From CAVQUE01 sp046290435 (GTDB lineage Bacteria; Actinomycetota; Acidimicrobiia; Acidimicrobiales; UBA8592): 64,000 bases of DNA. The notes below the pieces were generated by a model. The model did no database searches and was not told the origin of the DNA. It was given only the letters and a program-made list of their open reading frames with translations. The DNA is taken from positions 1 to 64,000 of the forward strand of contig JBKAGO010000049.1 of NCBI GenBank assembly GCA_046290435.1. The letters run 5' to 3'. Position numbers and translations under genes: made by a program. Shown piece by piece: positions 53,235 through 61,479 of the stretch. Position 1 is the first letter of the stretch. Each line of letters opens with the position of its first letter.

Positions 53235-54188
53235 TCAGCCGGCGAAGGTCGCGTCACAGGTGGTGGCATCGAAGACGACGGCGATGGCGTCGGGTCCGGA
53301 GAAGACCACGTATTCGGAGACGACCCCGTCGACGATCGTCGAGCCGACGGCGTCGGCCGGGCCGCGCAACGAGATCTCCGACGCGATGGCGGACCCGCAG
53401 GCCAGATCGGCGACGGCGGCCTCCTCGCCGGCACCGTCGTCATCGCCTTCCTCGGACTCCGAACCCAGCCGGCGCTCGACCTGGCGACGCAACGCCTGCG
53501 GCGAAGCCGCCTCGTCGATGTCGATACGGGCCACACCGGAGAGGATCGCGTCGATGTCCTGTTGGCCGAGGTCATCGTCGAACGCAGCTTCTTCTTCGGC
53601 TGGTTCTTCGCCGGCGAAGCCTTCCTCGGCGTCGCCGTCCTCGGGCGCTACGGGCGCAGCCTCGGCCGCGGCGATGTCGTCTGCAGCGGCCTCGTCGCCG
53701 GCGGACCGCTCGCTGGGTTCCTCTTCGGCGGCCATCTCGGCAGCGCCGTCCTCGTCACCCTCGGAGGCGGCGACCGAATCCATGGCGGCCAGGCCGTCGT
53801 CGGCGCTGGACGCCTCGGTGGCCATGTCCTCGTCGTCGCTGCCGGTGTTGGACACCAGCAGCGGCACCGCGACCAGGATGGCCAACACGGCCGCGGCGAT
53901 CGAGGCGAAGCGCAGCAGATCGGAGCGACTGCGATTGGTGGGCATGGCCGTGACGACGGGTGACGTCGACGACGCGGCGAGCGCGGCGGCGATCTGGGCA
54001 TCGCGCAATGCCGCGTCGGGGGCCGCGACCGGCTCGGCGACCATCCTCGACACAGCCCGGAGCGCTTCGGCACGGGCCAACAGCACCGGGTCGCCCTGGA
54101 CACGGGCGCGTTCGGCGGCGGTGGCCTCGCCATCGAGGTACGCGGCGACCAGTTCGTCGAGTTCGGCATCGGGGGTCGGGTCAGTCAT
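53235..54188 (-). CDS. Anti-sigma factor-like membrane protein
   Basis: 317 aa. Starts 8 nt inside the sigma gene. N-terminal DAELDELVAAYLDGEATAAE ERARV is the anti-sigma helix bundle, but the zinc ligands (HxxxCxxC) of ZAS proteins are absent. One membrane helix at about 91-112. The outer part is a 130-residue Asp/Glu-rich region then a C-terminal domain with two cysteines (ADLACGSAIASEISLRG ... ATTCDATFAG). Expected to hold the sigma factor at the membrane until a signal arrives. Confidence 0.7.
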   Translation of the reverse strand: MTDPTPDAELDELVAAYLDGEATAAERARVQGDPVLLARAEALRAVSRMVAEPVAAPDAALRDAQIAAALAASSTSPVVTAMPTNRSRSDLLRFASIAAAVLAILVAVPLLVSNTGSDDEDMATEASSADDGLAAMDSVAASEGDEDGAAEMAAEEEPSERSAGDEAAADDIAAAEAAPVAPEDGDAEEGFAGEEPAEEEAAFDDDLGQQDIDAILSGVARIDIDEAASPQALRRQVERRLGSESEEGDDDGAGEEAAVADLACGSAIASEISLRGPADAVGSTIVDGVVSEYVVFSGPDAIAVVFDATTCDATFAG

Positions 54189-54771
54189 TTCGTGGTGTCT
54201 GACGTCGGAGAGGGGGCGTCTGGTTCCCGTCGTCGCCGGGATCGGCCAACAGCGCTGCCAGCCGGCTTCGTCCGCGGGCGATCCGTGATCGCACCGTACC
54301 GGGCGGGATGTCGAGGGCTTCGCCGATCTCGGCATAGTCCATGCCCAGCTGATCGCGTAACACGATGACCACCCGGAACTCCTCCGGGAGCTGCGCCAAC
54401 GCCTCGTCGATGGTGAGCCGGTCGACCACCCCGTCGTCGGCGCCGCGCCGACCGGGCGGGGCCTCCTCGAACTCGGGAAGTCCGGGGGTCGGGCGCCTCC
54501 CGCGCCGGCGGAGCTCGTCGAGGCAGGCGTTGGTGGCCACCCGGTAGGCCCAGGTGCCGAAACGGGCCCGGCCGTCGAAGCGGTCGAGGCCCCGCACGAT
54601 GGCGAGCAGCGCTTCCTGGGTGGCGTCGGCGGCGTCGGCGTCGTTGCCGGCAAGGCGCCGGCACACGCCGTAGATCCGGCTGTAGTGGGCGCGCAGGAGC
54701 CGATCGAGGGCGTGTCGATCGCCGCGCTGGGCGGCGAGGACGAGGTCGGCATCGGGATCGTCGGCGGTGAT
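54181..54771 (-). CDS. ECF (extracytoplasmic function) sigma factor
   Basis: 196 aa if it starts at 54771. Region 2: DADLVLAAQRGDRHALDRLL and DAADATQEALLAIVRGLDRF then FGTWAYRVATNACLDELRR; region 4: LPEEFRVVIVLRDQLGMDYA and IGEALDIPPGTVRSRIARG. The first usual start codon, GTG at 54666, would remove region 2.1. The only start for a whole protein is an ATC at 54771, 6 nt after TAGGCT, with a stop just upstream. Overlaps its anti-sigma gene by 8 nt. Confidence 0.8.
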   Translation of the reverse strand: MTADDPDADLVLAAQRGDRHALDRLLRAHYSRIYGVCRRLAGNDADAADATQEALLAIVRGLDRFDGRARFGTWAYRVATNACLDELRRRGRRPTPGLPEFEEAPPGRRGADDGVVDRLTIDEALAQLPEEFRVVIVLRDQLGMDYAEIGEALDIPPGTVRSRIARGRSRLAALLADPGDDGNQTPPLRRQTPRND

Positions 54772-54777
54772 CGGCGA

Positions 54778-54783
54778 AGCCTA
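54778..54783 (-). promoter_or_regulatory. -10 element TAGGCT, leaderless ATC start of ECF sigma
   Basis: Minus strand TAGGCT, 6 nt (TCGCCG), ATC at 54771. Same geometry as the other leaderless starts here. Confidence 0.35.
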
Positions 54784-54839
54784 AACGGCCGCTGTCGCCC
54801 CTTGGTGCCAATCGGTGGGGGTTCGGGGCCGATGGTCGC

Positions 54840-56576
54840 TCAGGAGACGGTGAGCTCGGCGATCTCGATACGCGGTCGGGGAAGCTCGTCGCCGAGATCG
54901 GTGAACCAGACCAGCAGGTGCGAGCCGACCACACCACGCAGATCGAAGCGCACCGTCCCGTCGACCCCGACGCGGCCGTCGACCGGTTGGCCCCAACCGC
55001 CGAGCTCCGCGGCTGCGCCGTCGGACACGAAGACCCGCCCGGCCCAGCCCCGGGTGGGCGACACCACCTCGAGACGGTTGACGGGTCGGGTCCCGTCCAA
55101 GGCGACCACCAGGCCGACACCGGACTTGAGGTTGCCGAACTGGCGGCTGTCGTAGCGTTCGGAGTGCCAGAACGTGCCGGGTGCGCCGTCGGCTGCGCGC
55201 GGCGTCCGGTCGGGGTGCTCGCGTCCGTCGCCTTCGGGGTCGAAGTCGGCGACCGAGACGATGGAGATGCCATCGGCAGGGCTGTCGGCCACCGCGTCGG
55301 CAACGGGCGCAACCGGCTCGCCGACCTCGCCGGGCTCGGCTGCGGCCGGTGGTGCTTGCGCCGGGCCCGAGCCGCGGTCGTTGACGATGGTGTCGGTCAC
55401 CGTCGACCAGGCCCGGTCGTAGAGATCGCGCCCGATGGTCGTGGCTGCGAACAAGGTGATGCCGAGCACGAAGGCGCCCACGACCACCGCCCCGACGAGG
55501 AGCCCGCGAAGCGTGTCGCGCTCGCCGACGACGACGGGGTCGGGCGCTCGCCGGGGTTCGGGCGCAGCCGGGGCGGGCTCGTGCTGTCCGACGGCGGCTC
55601 GATCGACGTCGGTCAGGACCATGGTGGGATCGACGACCGGCGGCGGCGGGGGAACCAGGGCTGCGGCCAGCGAGGTCCGCATGACGGCGGCACTGGCGAA
55701 ACGGTCCGCCGGGTCGCGGGCGAGCGCGGTGTCGACCACGACGACCAACCCCGGCGGGATTCCGGCTCGGCGCGACGTGATCGGTGGAGCGTCGCGTTCG
55801 AGGCGGGCGAGCGCGGTGGCCGCCGGCGTGTCGCCGTCGAAGGGCACGGTGCCGGTCAGGGTCTCGTACAGCACCACACCGAGGCTGTACAGATCTGCGC
55901 GGCCGTCGACGGCTTGGCCGGCGACCTGTTCGGGAGCGAGATACTTCGCCGTGCCGAGCACCACGCCATCGGTGGTGTGGTCGGCGCTCGTCTGGTGGGC
56001 GGCGGGGTCGGCTGCGGCCTTGGCGATGCCGAAATCGGTGACCTTCACACGCCGGTCGGCGCACAGCAGGATGTTGCCGGGCTTGACGTCGCGGTGCACG
56101 ATGCCCGCGTCGTGTGCGGCTTCGAGGGCCCCGGCGACCTGGTCGACCACGGCTACGGCGTCGCCGAAGGCCAGGGGTCCGTTGGTGTCGAGGAACGAGC
56201 GCAGGGTCTGGCCCTCGACGAGTTCCATGACGATGGCCTCGCAGCCGGGCTCGCTGACCGTGTCGTAGATGGCCACCACGGCGGCATGGGAGAGGCGCGC
56301 CGCAGAGCGGCCCTCGGCGCGAAAGCGCTCGAGGAACGCGGGGTCGGCCGCGAGATGGGGATGCAGGACCTTGACGGCGACCTGCCGGCCGAGAACCCGG
56401 TCGGTGGCCTCCCACACCGACGCCATGCCGCCCGACGCCACATGGCGCTGCAGCTCGTACCGGCCCGCGAGGACACGCCCGGTGGTGATGGCGCAGGCGT
56501 CGAGCGGGCGCGCGAAACCGCCGGTGTCACCGCGCATCAACGCGTTGTCGGTGGGCACATCGGAAGCGATGGGCAA
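54840..56576 (-). CDS. Membrane Ser/Thr protein kinase with discoidin-like ectodomain
   Basis: 578 aa. Kinase residues 40-300: GRYELQRHVASGGMASVWEA, VAVK (Lys69), HRDVKPGNILL (161-171), DFG (181-183), APE (214-216). A Pro-rich juxtamembrane part, one helix at about 358-379, then an outer galactose-binding/F5-8-type domain (FWHSERYDSRQFGNLKSGVG; VNRLEVVSPTRGWAGRVFVS). PknB-like plan but with a sugar-binding rather than PASTA sensor. The start is uncertain: TTG at 56576, or GTG 56558 or ATG 56537. Upstream of the ECF sigma/anti-sigma pair. Confidence 0.83.
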   Translation of the reverse strand: MPIASDVPTDNALMRGDTGGFARPLDACAITTGRVLAGRYELQRHVASGGMASVWEATDRVLGRQVAVKVLHPHLAADPAFLERFRAEGRSAARLSHAAVVAIYDTVSEPGCEAIVMELVEGQTLRSFLDTNGPLAFGDAVAVVDQVAGALEAAHDAGIVHRDVKPGNILLCADRRVKVTDFGIAKAAADPAAHQTSADHTTDGVVLGTAKYLAPEQVAGQAVDGRADLYSLGVVLYETLTGTVPFDGDTPAATALARLERDAPPITSRRAGIPPGLVVVVDTALARDPADRFASAAVMRTSLAAALVPPPPPVVDPTMVLTDVDRAAVGQHEPAPAAPEPRRAPDPVVVGERDTLRGLLVGAVVVGAFVLGITLFAATTIGRDLYDRAWSTVTDTIVNDRGSGPAQAPPAAAEPGEVGEPVAPVADAVADSPADGISIVSVADFDPEGDGREHPDRTPRAADGAPGTFWHSERYDSRQFGNLKSGVGLVVALDGTRPVNRLEVVSPTRGWAGRVFVSDGAAAELGGWGQPVDGRVGVDGTVRFDLRGVVGSHLLVWFTDLGDELPRPRIEIAELTVS

Positions 56577-56621
56577 AAACCGTAGACGGCTCTGGGGCCT
56601 CGGAGGTACGCGGCCGCCGGT

Positions 56622-57461
56622 TCAGGAAGCGGTCAGGTAGCAGATCCCGACGACGCGGGGGCCGCCGTGGGTGCCGATGACGGCTCCCAGCTCGGCGACA
56701 CGGATCTTGTCGCGGGGCACCAGATCGGCGATGGACTCGCAGAACTCGTCGATGTCGGGGGCGAGCCCGTGGATGACCGCGAGCTCTTCCACCTCGCCGG
56801 CCTCGGCGAGCACCGAACGCAGCCAGGCGAGGGCCTTGCGGCGGGTGCGCTGCTTGCCGGCCTCGGCGACCTCGCCGCTGCTGAGATCGAGGCACGGCTT
56901 GATGGACAGCATCGTGCCGAGCATGGCCTGGGCGCCGCCGATGCGGCCGCCCTTCTTGAGGTTCTCGAGGGTGTCGAGCACGCCGTAGACGCGGGTTCGG
57001 GGGATGAGGCCCTCGACGATGGCGACGACCTCGTCGGCACGGGCGCCGTCGGCCGGGGCGCGCGCCGCGGCGAGGACCTGGGTCCCGAGGCCGGCGGTGA
57101 TGGACTTCGAGTCGATGCAGTGCACCTCGATGTCGTCGGCGACCGCGCGTGCCGCGGTGGCCGCGGCTTCGCCGGTGGCCGACAGCGCCCGGGACAGGTT
57201 GATGCACACGATGGCATCGGCGCCGTCGGCGGCGAGCGCCCGGAACGTGGCCTCGAAGGCACCGGGCGAGGGCGCCGCCGTCTCGGGCAGGACGTCGAGG
57301 GTGTCCATCTTGCGGTAGAACTCCGCCACCGTGAGGTCGCGGCGGTCGGTGAACTCCTCGTCACCGAAACGGATGGACAAGGGCACGATCTCGATGCCGA
57401 GCGCGGCGGCCTCGGCGTCGTCGAGATCACTTGCACTGTCGGTGACGATGCGGACGGGCAC
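56622..57461 (-). CDS. DegV family (fatty-acid-binding) protein
   Basis: 279 aa, GTG with AGGAGA 6 nt upstream. RIVTDSASDLDDAEAAALGI, PLSIRFGDEEFTDRRDL, then TAAPSPGAFEATFRAL and VYGVLDTLENLKKGGRIGGA are DegV hallmarks. Binds a fatty acid for kinase activation in firmicutes (FakB); the partner FakA is not in the window. Confidence 0.9.
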   Translation of the reverse strand: MPVRIVTDSASDLDDAEAAALGIEIVPLSIRFGDEEFTDRRDLTVAEFYRKMDTLDVLPETAAPSPGAFEATFRALAADGADAIVCINLSRALSATGEAAATAARAVADDIEVHCIDSKSITAGLGTQVLAAARAPADGARADEVVAIVEGLIPRTRVYGVLDTLENLKKGGRIGGAQAMLGTMLSIKPCLDLSSGEVAEAGKQRTRRKALAWLRSVLAEAGEVEELAVIHGLAPDIDEFCESIADLVPRDKIRVAELGAVIGTHGGPRVVGICYLTAS

Positions 57462-57500
57462 CGGATTCTCCTGGGTCTGGGATCTGTGTGCGCGGACACA

Positions 57501-58193
57501 CTATTGGAGATCGATGCCCATCATCGCCAAACCTCCCGGGACCGGCTCGAAGCCGTGTCGGCGGTAGAGCTCGGTGGCCCGGATGTTGTCGTCCTGGGTG
57601 TTGACGAACGCGGCGTGTGCGCCGCGCCTGCGCAGCCAGCGCAGCGCATCGACCAGCAGCGCCGTGCCGAGACCCCGACCGTGCACCTCGGGGGTGACGG
57701 CCAGGCGTTGGATGTAGCCGCGGTCGTTGGCGAGCCCGGTGAGGGCGTAGCCCTGGGCCGGGACGCCGGCGGTGGCCCGCAGCAGATGGTGGGGTGTGGC
57801 CTGGATGGCCTCGTGCAGTGCGGTGGCGTCGAAACGCCAGAACTCATCGAAGGCCGCGTGGTCGATGGGGAGGACGTCGGTGGCGCGGCGGCTTCGCACC
57901 CGGCGCAAACGGTGCGCGGGTGGGGGCAGCGCCTCGCCGAGCTCGCGGCGCAGCAGGGTGAGCGACCGCAGCTGCGAGAAGCCCTGGCCGGCGAACACCG
58001 CCTGCTCGCGGGGTTCGAGTGCCGCGGTGACCACGCGCCGATAGCCCTCGGTGACGAGATGGTCGAGACAGGCCCGCACCGCCGCGGCATCGAGGGGCTG
58101 GTCGATGTATGTCGCGATGGTGGCGGTCTCGGCGCTGGAGCGCCACGAACCGATGCGGGCCGTGCGCTGGGGGGCCACCTCGATGTCCCTCAC
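57501..58193 (-). CDS. GNAT-family acetyltransferase
   Basis: 230 aa, GTG start. A diverged first half (IATYIDQPLDAAAVRACLDH) and a clear C-terminal GNAT domain: IQRLAVTPEVHGRGLGTALL then VNTQDDNIRATELYRRHGFE. Substrate unknown. Followed 39 bp later by degV on the same strand. Confidence 0.8.
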   Translation of the reverse strand: MRDIEVAPQRTARIGSWRSSAETATIATYIDQPLDAAAVRACLDHLVTEGYRRVVTAALEPREQAVFAGQGFSQLRSLTLLRRELGEALPPPAHRLRRVRSRRATDVLPIDHAAFDEFWRFDATALHEAIQATPHHLLRATAGVPAQGYALTGLANDRGYIQRLAVTPEVHGRGLGTALLVDALRWLRRRGAHAAFVNTQDDNIRATELYRRHGFEPVPGGLAMMGIDLQ

Positions 58194-58264
58194 GGGTCAG
58201 ACGGTAATGGCAGCGTGCCAGCCGCGCGCCGCGTCTGGCGTCGGCTGCGGTGGTAGGGCGTGCG

Positions 58265-58831
58265 CTAGGGATGGAACTCCCAGTGCCAGGGTTCGCGCGG
58301 GACGGTTTCGTGGAAGCCGTAGGCAGCGGCGTTGGTGCGCATCCAGGCGAGGGCTTCGTCGTCGAGAGTGATGTCGATCGCGCGACCCCAGCCGTGCTGA
58401 CTGGTACCGGGTACGGCGGCGAGGCCGCCCTGGCTGTAGAGACCCAGCTCGTTCGCCAGGCGCACCTGGTCCTCGTAGGGCCGGTAGGCGTCGACGACCG
58501 GCAAGGTGATGCCGGCGCGAGCGGCGTCGTCGGCCATCCGGGTGAAGGCTTCCGCGGCCGGTCCCCACATGAACTCGCCGCCGGGGATCGGTGCCAGGGC
58601 GTCGACGGGGATCCGGCCGTTGGAGTACCCCTCCAGCCCCGGCGGTGCGCCGCTGCTCGAGGTGGTCGGCGTCGAGCCGGGGGTGCGGTCGATCTCTTTC
58701 GCGAGCAGGTCGGCGAATCGCGGCGACGCAGCCGTGGTGGCCGCGGCGACGGTGCGCGCCGGTGTGGCCGCCCCGATGGTGGTGCGGATGGCGCTGATGC
58801 GCGCCATGGCCGCCGCCATGTTGTCGGTCAC
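58265..58831 (-). CDS. M15 (VanY-type) D,D-peptidase near flagellar genes
   Basis: 188 aa, GTG with GAGGGG 8 nt upstream; ATG at 58819 is also possible. Residues 5-50 (AAAMARISAIRTTIGAATP; SPRFADLLAKEIDRTP) look like the helical start of flagellar wall hydrolases. M15 domain: PVVDAYRPYEDQVRLANELG, zinc motif GTSQHGWGRAIDIT (His146, Asp153), PWHWEFHP (His183). No signal peptide, so export through the flagellar apparatus is conceivable. Divergent from csrA. Confidence 0.78.
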   Translation of the reverse strand: MTDNMAAAMARISAIRTTIGAATPARTVAAATTAASPRFADLLAKEIDRTPGSTPTTSSSGAPPGLEGYSNGRIPVDALAPIPGGEFMWGPAAEAFTRMADDAARAGITLPVVDAYRPYEDQVRLANELGLYSQGGLAAVPGTSQHGWGRAIDITLDDEALAWMRTNAAAYGFHETVPREPWHWEFHP

Positions 58832-58865
58832 CGGTCTCGCCCCTCTGCGTTGCCGCCCGGTGCGG

Positions 58866-58871
58866 TACCCT
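58866..58871 (+). promoter_or_regulatory. -10 element TACCCT, leaderless csrA
   Basis: TACCCT, 7 nt, GTG at 58879. A leaderless csrA would have no leader for self-binding by CsrA. Confidence 0.5.
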
Positions 58872-58878
58872 CGCCCTC

Positions 58879-59106
58879 GTGCTCGTCTTGAGTCGCAAGG
58901 CCGGAGAATCGATCGTCATCGGCAACGACGTCGTCGTGACGATCATCGAGTTCCGTGGCGACCAGGTGCGGGTGGGCGTCGACGCCCCCCGGTCGGTGCA
59001 GGTGTACCGTCGCGAGCTCTACGACGAGATCAGCCGCGAGAACCGGCTGGCCGCATCGGTGGCGCCGGGCGACCTCGGTGGTCTGCCGGGCCGACCGAAG
59101 CAGTAG
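58879..59106 (+). CDS. csrA: Carbon storage/flagellar translational regulator CsrA
   Basis: 75 aa. LVLSRKAGESIVIGNDVVVT, then IIEFRGDQVRVGVDAPRSVQ and VYRRELYDEISREN: the full CsrA beta-sheet dimer with the C-terminal helix. Binds GGA motifs near ribosome sites. It is 6 nt upstream of fliW, its protein antagonist, an operon typical of flagellated bacteria outside the gamma-proteobacteria. Confidence 0.96.
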   Translation: MLVLSRKAGESIVIGNDVVVTIIEFRGDQVRVGVDAPRSVQVYRRELYDEISRENRLAASVAPGDLGGLPGRPKQ

Positions 59107-59112
59107 GGCGCC

Positions 59113-59562
59113 GTGTCCACGAACGGCGGCGTGCCGCTGGTGGTGCCGACGGACCGCTTCGGCGAGCTGACCGTCGATCCCGGCGACGTAATCGAGTTCC
59201 CCGACGGTCTGATGGGGTTCGCGATGGTCACCCGCGCCATCGCCGTGCCCGTCAACGACGACGGGCTGTTCTGGTGGTTGCAGGCGGTGGACGACCCGGC
59301 GCTCGCGTTCTTGGCGGTGGTTCCGTGGGCGTTCTTCGCCGACTACGAGCCCGTCCTGCCCGCGGACGTGCAGGATCGCCTGGGTATCGACGACGCCGAC
59401 GACGCATTGGTGTACTGCCTGGTGACGATCCATGACGATCCTCGACGTTTCACGGCGAACCTGTTGGGCCCGGTGGTGGTGAACCGCCGCCGGCGACTGG
59501 GCCGACAGGTCGTGCTCGATGCCGACCTGCCGACCCGTGCCGAGCTCCCGTCACCGCAGTGA
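59113..59562 (+). CDS. fliW: Flagellar assembly factor FliW
   Basis: 149 aa, GTG start. RFGELTVDPGDVIEFPDGLM GF is the family signature, with LQAVDDPALAFLAVVPW and NLLGPVVVNRRRRLGRQVVL. Binds CsrA and flagellin to couple flagellin level to translation. Convergent to flgE with a 22-bp gap. Confidence 0.94.
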   Translation: MSTNGGVPLVVPTDRFGELTVDPGDVIEFPDGLMGFAMVTRAIAVPVNDDGLFWWLQAVDDPALAFLAVVPWAFFADYEPVLPADVQDRLGIDDADDALVYCLVTIHDDPRRFTANLLGPVVVNRRRRLGRQVVLDADLPTRAELPSPQ

Positions 59563-59584
59563 CGACGGCGGTTCATCGCGACCG

Positions 59585-60820
59585 CTAGCGCTTCAGGTTC
59601 ACCAGCTCCTGGATCATCTCGTCGCTGACGGTGATGATCCGCGAGTTCGCCTGGAACCCGCGCTGGGCGATGATCAGGTTGGTGAACTCCTCGGAGAGGT
59701 CGACGTTGGACATCTCGAGGGTGCCGGCGGAGATACCGCCGCTGGTTCCGGAGCCGGGTGTGTCGATGACGGCGTCGCCCGCGGCATTCGTCGCGAGGAA
59801 GCGGTTCTCGCCTGCGGTCAGCAGACCGGACGGGTTGTTGAAGGTCGCCAGGGCGAGCTGACCGAGCAGACGGGTCTCGCCGTTCGAGAACACCCCGGAC
59901 AGCGTGCCGTCGTTCGCGATGGCGAACGAGCGCAGGCTTCCCTGCTCCTGCCCGTTCTGGCTGAGTGCCTGCGCGCTCGCCGGCCCGGCGTACTGGGTCA
60001 GCGCACTATTGCTGCCGGGTTCACCGAGGTCGAGTTCGAAGGAGAACGGAGTGCTTCCGGGCGGGGTGTAGCTGAAGGTGGGATTGACGGTGGTGGCCGC
60101 CAGGGCGCCGTTGGTGGCATCGAAGGTGATCGAGTCGGTGCCGAGTGCATTGCCCTCGGGGTCGGTCACCGTCACGTCCCAGCTGTTCGGCGCGGTCAGC
60201 TCGAAGGTGAGGCTCATGCGCCGGGAGGTGCCGAGGTTGTCGACGACGTCGATGGCCGTGGTCTGCACGTCGCCGACGGTGGCGGTCGCGTCGAGGTTGC
60301 CGCCCATGCGGATCATGGACGTCGCCACAGGTGGGATCGTGGTGTTGGTCGGTACCTGCAGGCGTGTGGCTTCCTGATTGGTGTTGATCTCGCCGGTGGC
60401 GGAGGCGTTCCAGCCCATGACGGCGCCGCCGGTGGGGTCGGTGAGGAAGCCGAGGTTGTCGAAGGAGAACGAGCCGGCGCGGGTGAAGAGCCGTTCGTTG
60501 CCGACCTCGACCATGAAGAAGCCGTCGCCGGTGACGGCGACGTCGGTCGACCGGCCGGTGAGCTGGAGACCGCCCTGCGTGAAGCTGCGGTTGGTCGACG
60601 CGACGCTGACGCCGAGACCGACCTGTTGGGGGTTGATACCGGCGGTGGCCTCGCCGTTGCCGTTGCCGCCGCGCAGCTGCTGGGCCAACGTGTCGGCGAA
60701 CTGCACGCGACTCGACTTGAAGCCGATGGTGTTGACGTTGGCGATGTTGTTGGCGACGACATCGGTCATGGTCTGGTGAGCACGGAGTCCGGAGACACCG
60801 GCGAACATGGAACGCATCAT
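59585..60820 (-). CDS. flgE: Flagellar hook protein FlgE
   Basis: 411 aa. Extracellular hook subunit, exported by the flagellar type III system. N-terminal MFAGVSGLRAHQTMTDVVAN NIANVNTIGFKSSR (the rod/hook coil), central domains (SMIRMGGNLDATA; SFELDLGEPGS), and C-terminal EEFTNLIIAQRGFQANSRII with TVSDEMIQELVNLKR. Two ATGs in a row start the gene. FlgF/FlgG share ends but the long centre and place after flgD favour FlgE. The 128-bp gap to flgD holds no gene. Confidence 0.93.
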   Translation of the reverse strand: MMRSMFAGVSGLRAHQTMTDVVANNIANVNTIGFKSSRVQFADTLAQQLRGGNGNGEATAGINPQQVGLGVSVASTNRSFTQGGLQLTGRSTDVAVTGDGFFMVEVGNERLFTRAGSFSFDNLGFLTDPTGGAVMGWNASATGEINTNQEATRLQVPTNTTIPPVATSMIRMGGNLDATATVGDVQTTAIDVVDNLGTSRRMSLTFELTAPNSWDVTVTDPEGNALGTDSITFDATNGALAATTVNPTFSYTPPGSTPFSFELDLGEPGSNSALTQYAGPASAQALSQNGQEQGSLRSFAIANDGTLSGVFSNGETRLLGQLALATFNNPSGLLTAGENRFLATNAAGDAVIDTPGSGTSGGISAGTLEMSNVDLSEEFTNLIIAQRGFQANSRIITVSDEMIQELVNLKR

Positions 60821-60948
60821 GATGGTGGGGTCCTTCCTGGGAGGGAGGCTGTGGCGGTTCCATCCGTGGGCGCCGTGTCATCCATGAGATCGGGTGGGAA
60901 TCGGGTGAGCCCGTGCGGGCTCGACATGGTGGGGAACTCAGCGGACGG

Positions 60949-61479
60949 TCACACCACCACCTCGGTCTCGACGTCGGATTCGGCGGGCTGGTCATCGGGG
61001 TCGCCCGCCGTGGTCGTGCCTTCGGTGGCATCGGGTGCGACCTGGTCGGCCTCGCCGGCCGGGCCGCGCATCTCGATCACGCTGGTGACCGGCACGACGG
61101 TGTTGCCGATGACCAGCAGGGGTTCGGCGCCGTCGAACTGGACCGAGGTGACGACGCCGGTCATCGGCTCGCCGGTAGCCGGGTCGATGGCGGTCACCTC
61201 GTTGCCCACCATGCCCGTCGCGACGGTGATCATCTGCAGCGAGCGCATCTCGGCCTGCTGGGTGGCCATATTCTCGAGCTGTTCGACCGAGGCGTACTGC
61301 GCGGCCTGGTTGAGGAACTCGGTGCTGTCCACCGGGTTCATGGGGTTCTGGTACTGCATCTGGGCCACCAGGAGCTTCAGGAACATCTCCTTGTCGATGC
61401 CCTGCAGGGCCGTGGAGGAGAATCCATCGCTCGTGGGGGCGACAGGGGTGGTGGTGCCGACGGCGCTGATGTCACTCAC
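60949..61479 (-). CDS. flgD: Flagellar hook assembly (capping) protein FlgD
   Basis: 176 aa. KEMFLKLLVAQMQYQNPMNP then VDSTEFLNQAAQYASVEQLE is the FlgD N-terminus; the middle has the Tudor-like VGNEVTAIDPATGEPMTGVV. The C-terminus is acidic and shorter than in E. coli. Overlaps fliK (ATGA). Confidence 0.95.
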   Translation of the reverse strand: MSDISAVGTTTPVAPTSDGFSSTALQGIDKEMFLKLLVAQMQYQNPMNPVDSTEFLNQAAQYASVEQLENMATQQAEMRSLQMITVATGMVGNEVTAIDPATGEPMTGVVTSVQFDGAEPLLVIGNTVVPVTSVIEMRGPAGEADQVAPDATEGTTTAGDPDDQPAESDVETEVVV

